Source: Candidatus Eiseniibacteriota bacterium (GTDB taxonomy: Bacteria > Eisenbacteria > RBG-16-71-46 > JAGVPR01). From it: a DNA stretch of 14,146 nucleotides. This document shows, piece after piece, positions 13,872-14,146 of the stretch. The position numbers and the translations under genes were made by a program. How positions within the stretch are numbered: position 1 is the first letter of the stretch; the number at the start of each line of letters is the position of its first letter. The stretch lies in assembly GCA_020052115.1 (NCBI GenBank), contig JAGVPR010000101.1:1-14146 (forward strand). Reading direction: 5' to 3'. The notes under the pieces are model-generated. The model did no database searches. It was not told where the DNA came from and was given only the letters and a program-made list of their open reading frames with translations.

Positions 13872-14146
13872 GGTTCCCACCTCCCATGAGAAGAAGTTCG
13901 GGGCTATTCGAGGGGGAGGCGAAAGCCCTCCAGTGGTGCACAATGCAGTGTCCATGCCGCGTGGCGATTCTGAGAGGGTCGTCTCGAGAAGCGCGTCACT
14001 GCAGGGGAAGACTCCTCTCGCGGCGGCGGCTCGGGCGGCTTGCGGAGGGCGCCGTTCGGCCCGGGTACCCGGGATCGGGCGGACTGTTCGGTGGGGGGCG
14101 GAGCCGGTCAGACCCCGGAGACGGTGCTCTGGGCCCGTTGTTCGAG
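13872..14146. other. Right-end intergenic stretch, no gene seen
   Basis: It holds the lipoprotein's ribosome site (13878-13884) and a perfect 14-base palindrome CCCGGGTACCCGGG (14060-14073). No clear sigma70 promoter for the lipoprotein was found. On the minus strand a TGA at 14110-14108 ends a 12-codon open stretch from the window edge, which could be the last codons of a neighbouring gene but cannot be judged. Confidence 0.4.
14060..14073. repeat. 14-base perfect palindrome
   Basis: CCCGGGTACCCGGG reads the same on both strands and lies about 190 bases upstream of the lipoprotein start codon. It could be an operator or a hairpin without a T-tract, or chance in GC-rich DNA. Confidence 0.3.

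Noticed and set aside
13954..14146. Plus-strand open frame running off the right edge
   Set aside because: There is no ribosome site, the product is Arg/Ala/Ser-rich with no hydrophobic or domain pattern, and it looks like non-coding GC-rich DNA.
14108..14146. Twelve codons then TGA on the minus strand at the right edge
   Set aside because: It could be the 3' end of a neighbouring gene, but twelve codons give no way to tell coding from chance.
1..14146. CRISPR arrays, insertion sequences, tRNA or rRNA genes
   Set aside because: No spaced direct repeats, transposase motifs, terminal inverted repeats, cloverleaf or rRNA signatures were seen on either strand.

Overview
The window is GC-rich (about two thirds G+C by eye) and bacterial. 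Genes have strong GGAGG-type ribosome sites and sigma70-like -10 boxes, and the leaders include lipoprotein and Sec signals. Three unrelated exported proteins end in the same roughly 90-residue FlgD-like / type IX-like sorting domain (…PNPF … DV.GR … SG[VI]Y…RL … R…). That C-terminus together with a gingipain-type (C25) protein, normal Shine-Dalgarno use and high GC suggests a high-GC candidate phylum of the FCB group (Eisenbacteria or Krumholzibacteria-like) rather than a typical Bacteroidota genome. This placement is an inference.

Layout. Bases 1-236 (-): 5' part of an exported protein that runs off the left edge, with its own promoter. Bases 415-2058 (-): secreted parallel beta-helix protein with the sorting domain. 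Bases 2059-2377: divergent promoter region. Bases 2378-7198 (+): 1606-residue C25 gingipain-like protein with many stalk domains and the sorting domain, closed by a textbook terminator. Bases 7367-8434 and 8431-9375 (+): an overlapping pair, a GT4 glycosyltransferase and a GH130-type glycoside phosphorylase. Bases 9395-10660 (-): secreted protein of uncertain function with the sorting domain, convergent with the pair. Bases 10767-12446 (-): TGS/ThrRS-like nucleoside (uridine-type) kinase starting at TTG. Bases 12696-13871 (-): LVIVD-repeat beta-propeller lipoprotein with a terminator. Bases 13872-14146: no gene seen.

Together the window is mostly cell-surface and export functions, mixed with a two-gene cytoplasmic carbohydrate unit and a housekeeping-type kinase. 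No component of a secretion machine is present, so the machine that would handle the sorting domains must be encoded elsewhere.

Two observations stand out. First, the C25 protein keeps the catalytic Cys motif, but the position expected to hold the catalytic His is Tyr. Second, the hexamer RTCGAY is almost absent from the whole window. All 16 Ile-Asp pairs avoid the codon pair ATC-GAC even though ATC is the usual Ile codon, which points to a sequence-specific DNA methylation or restriction pressure on this genome.
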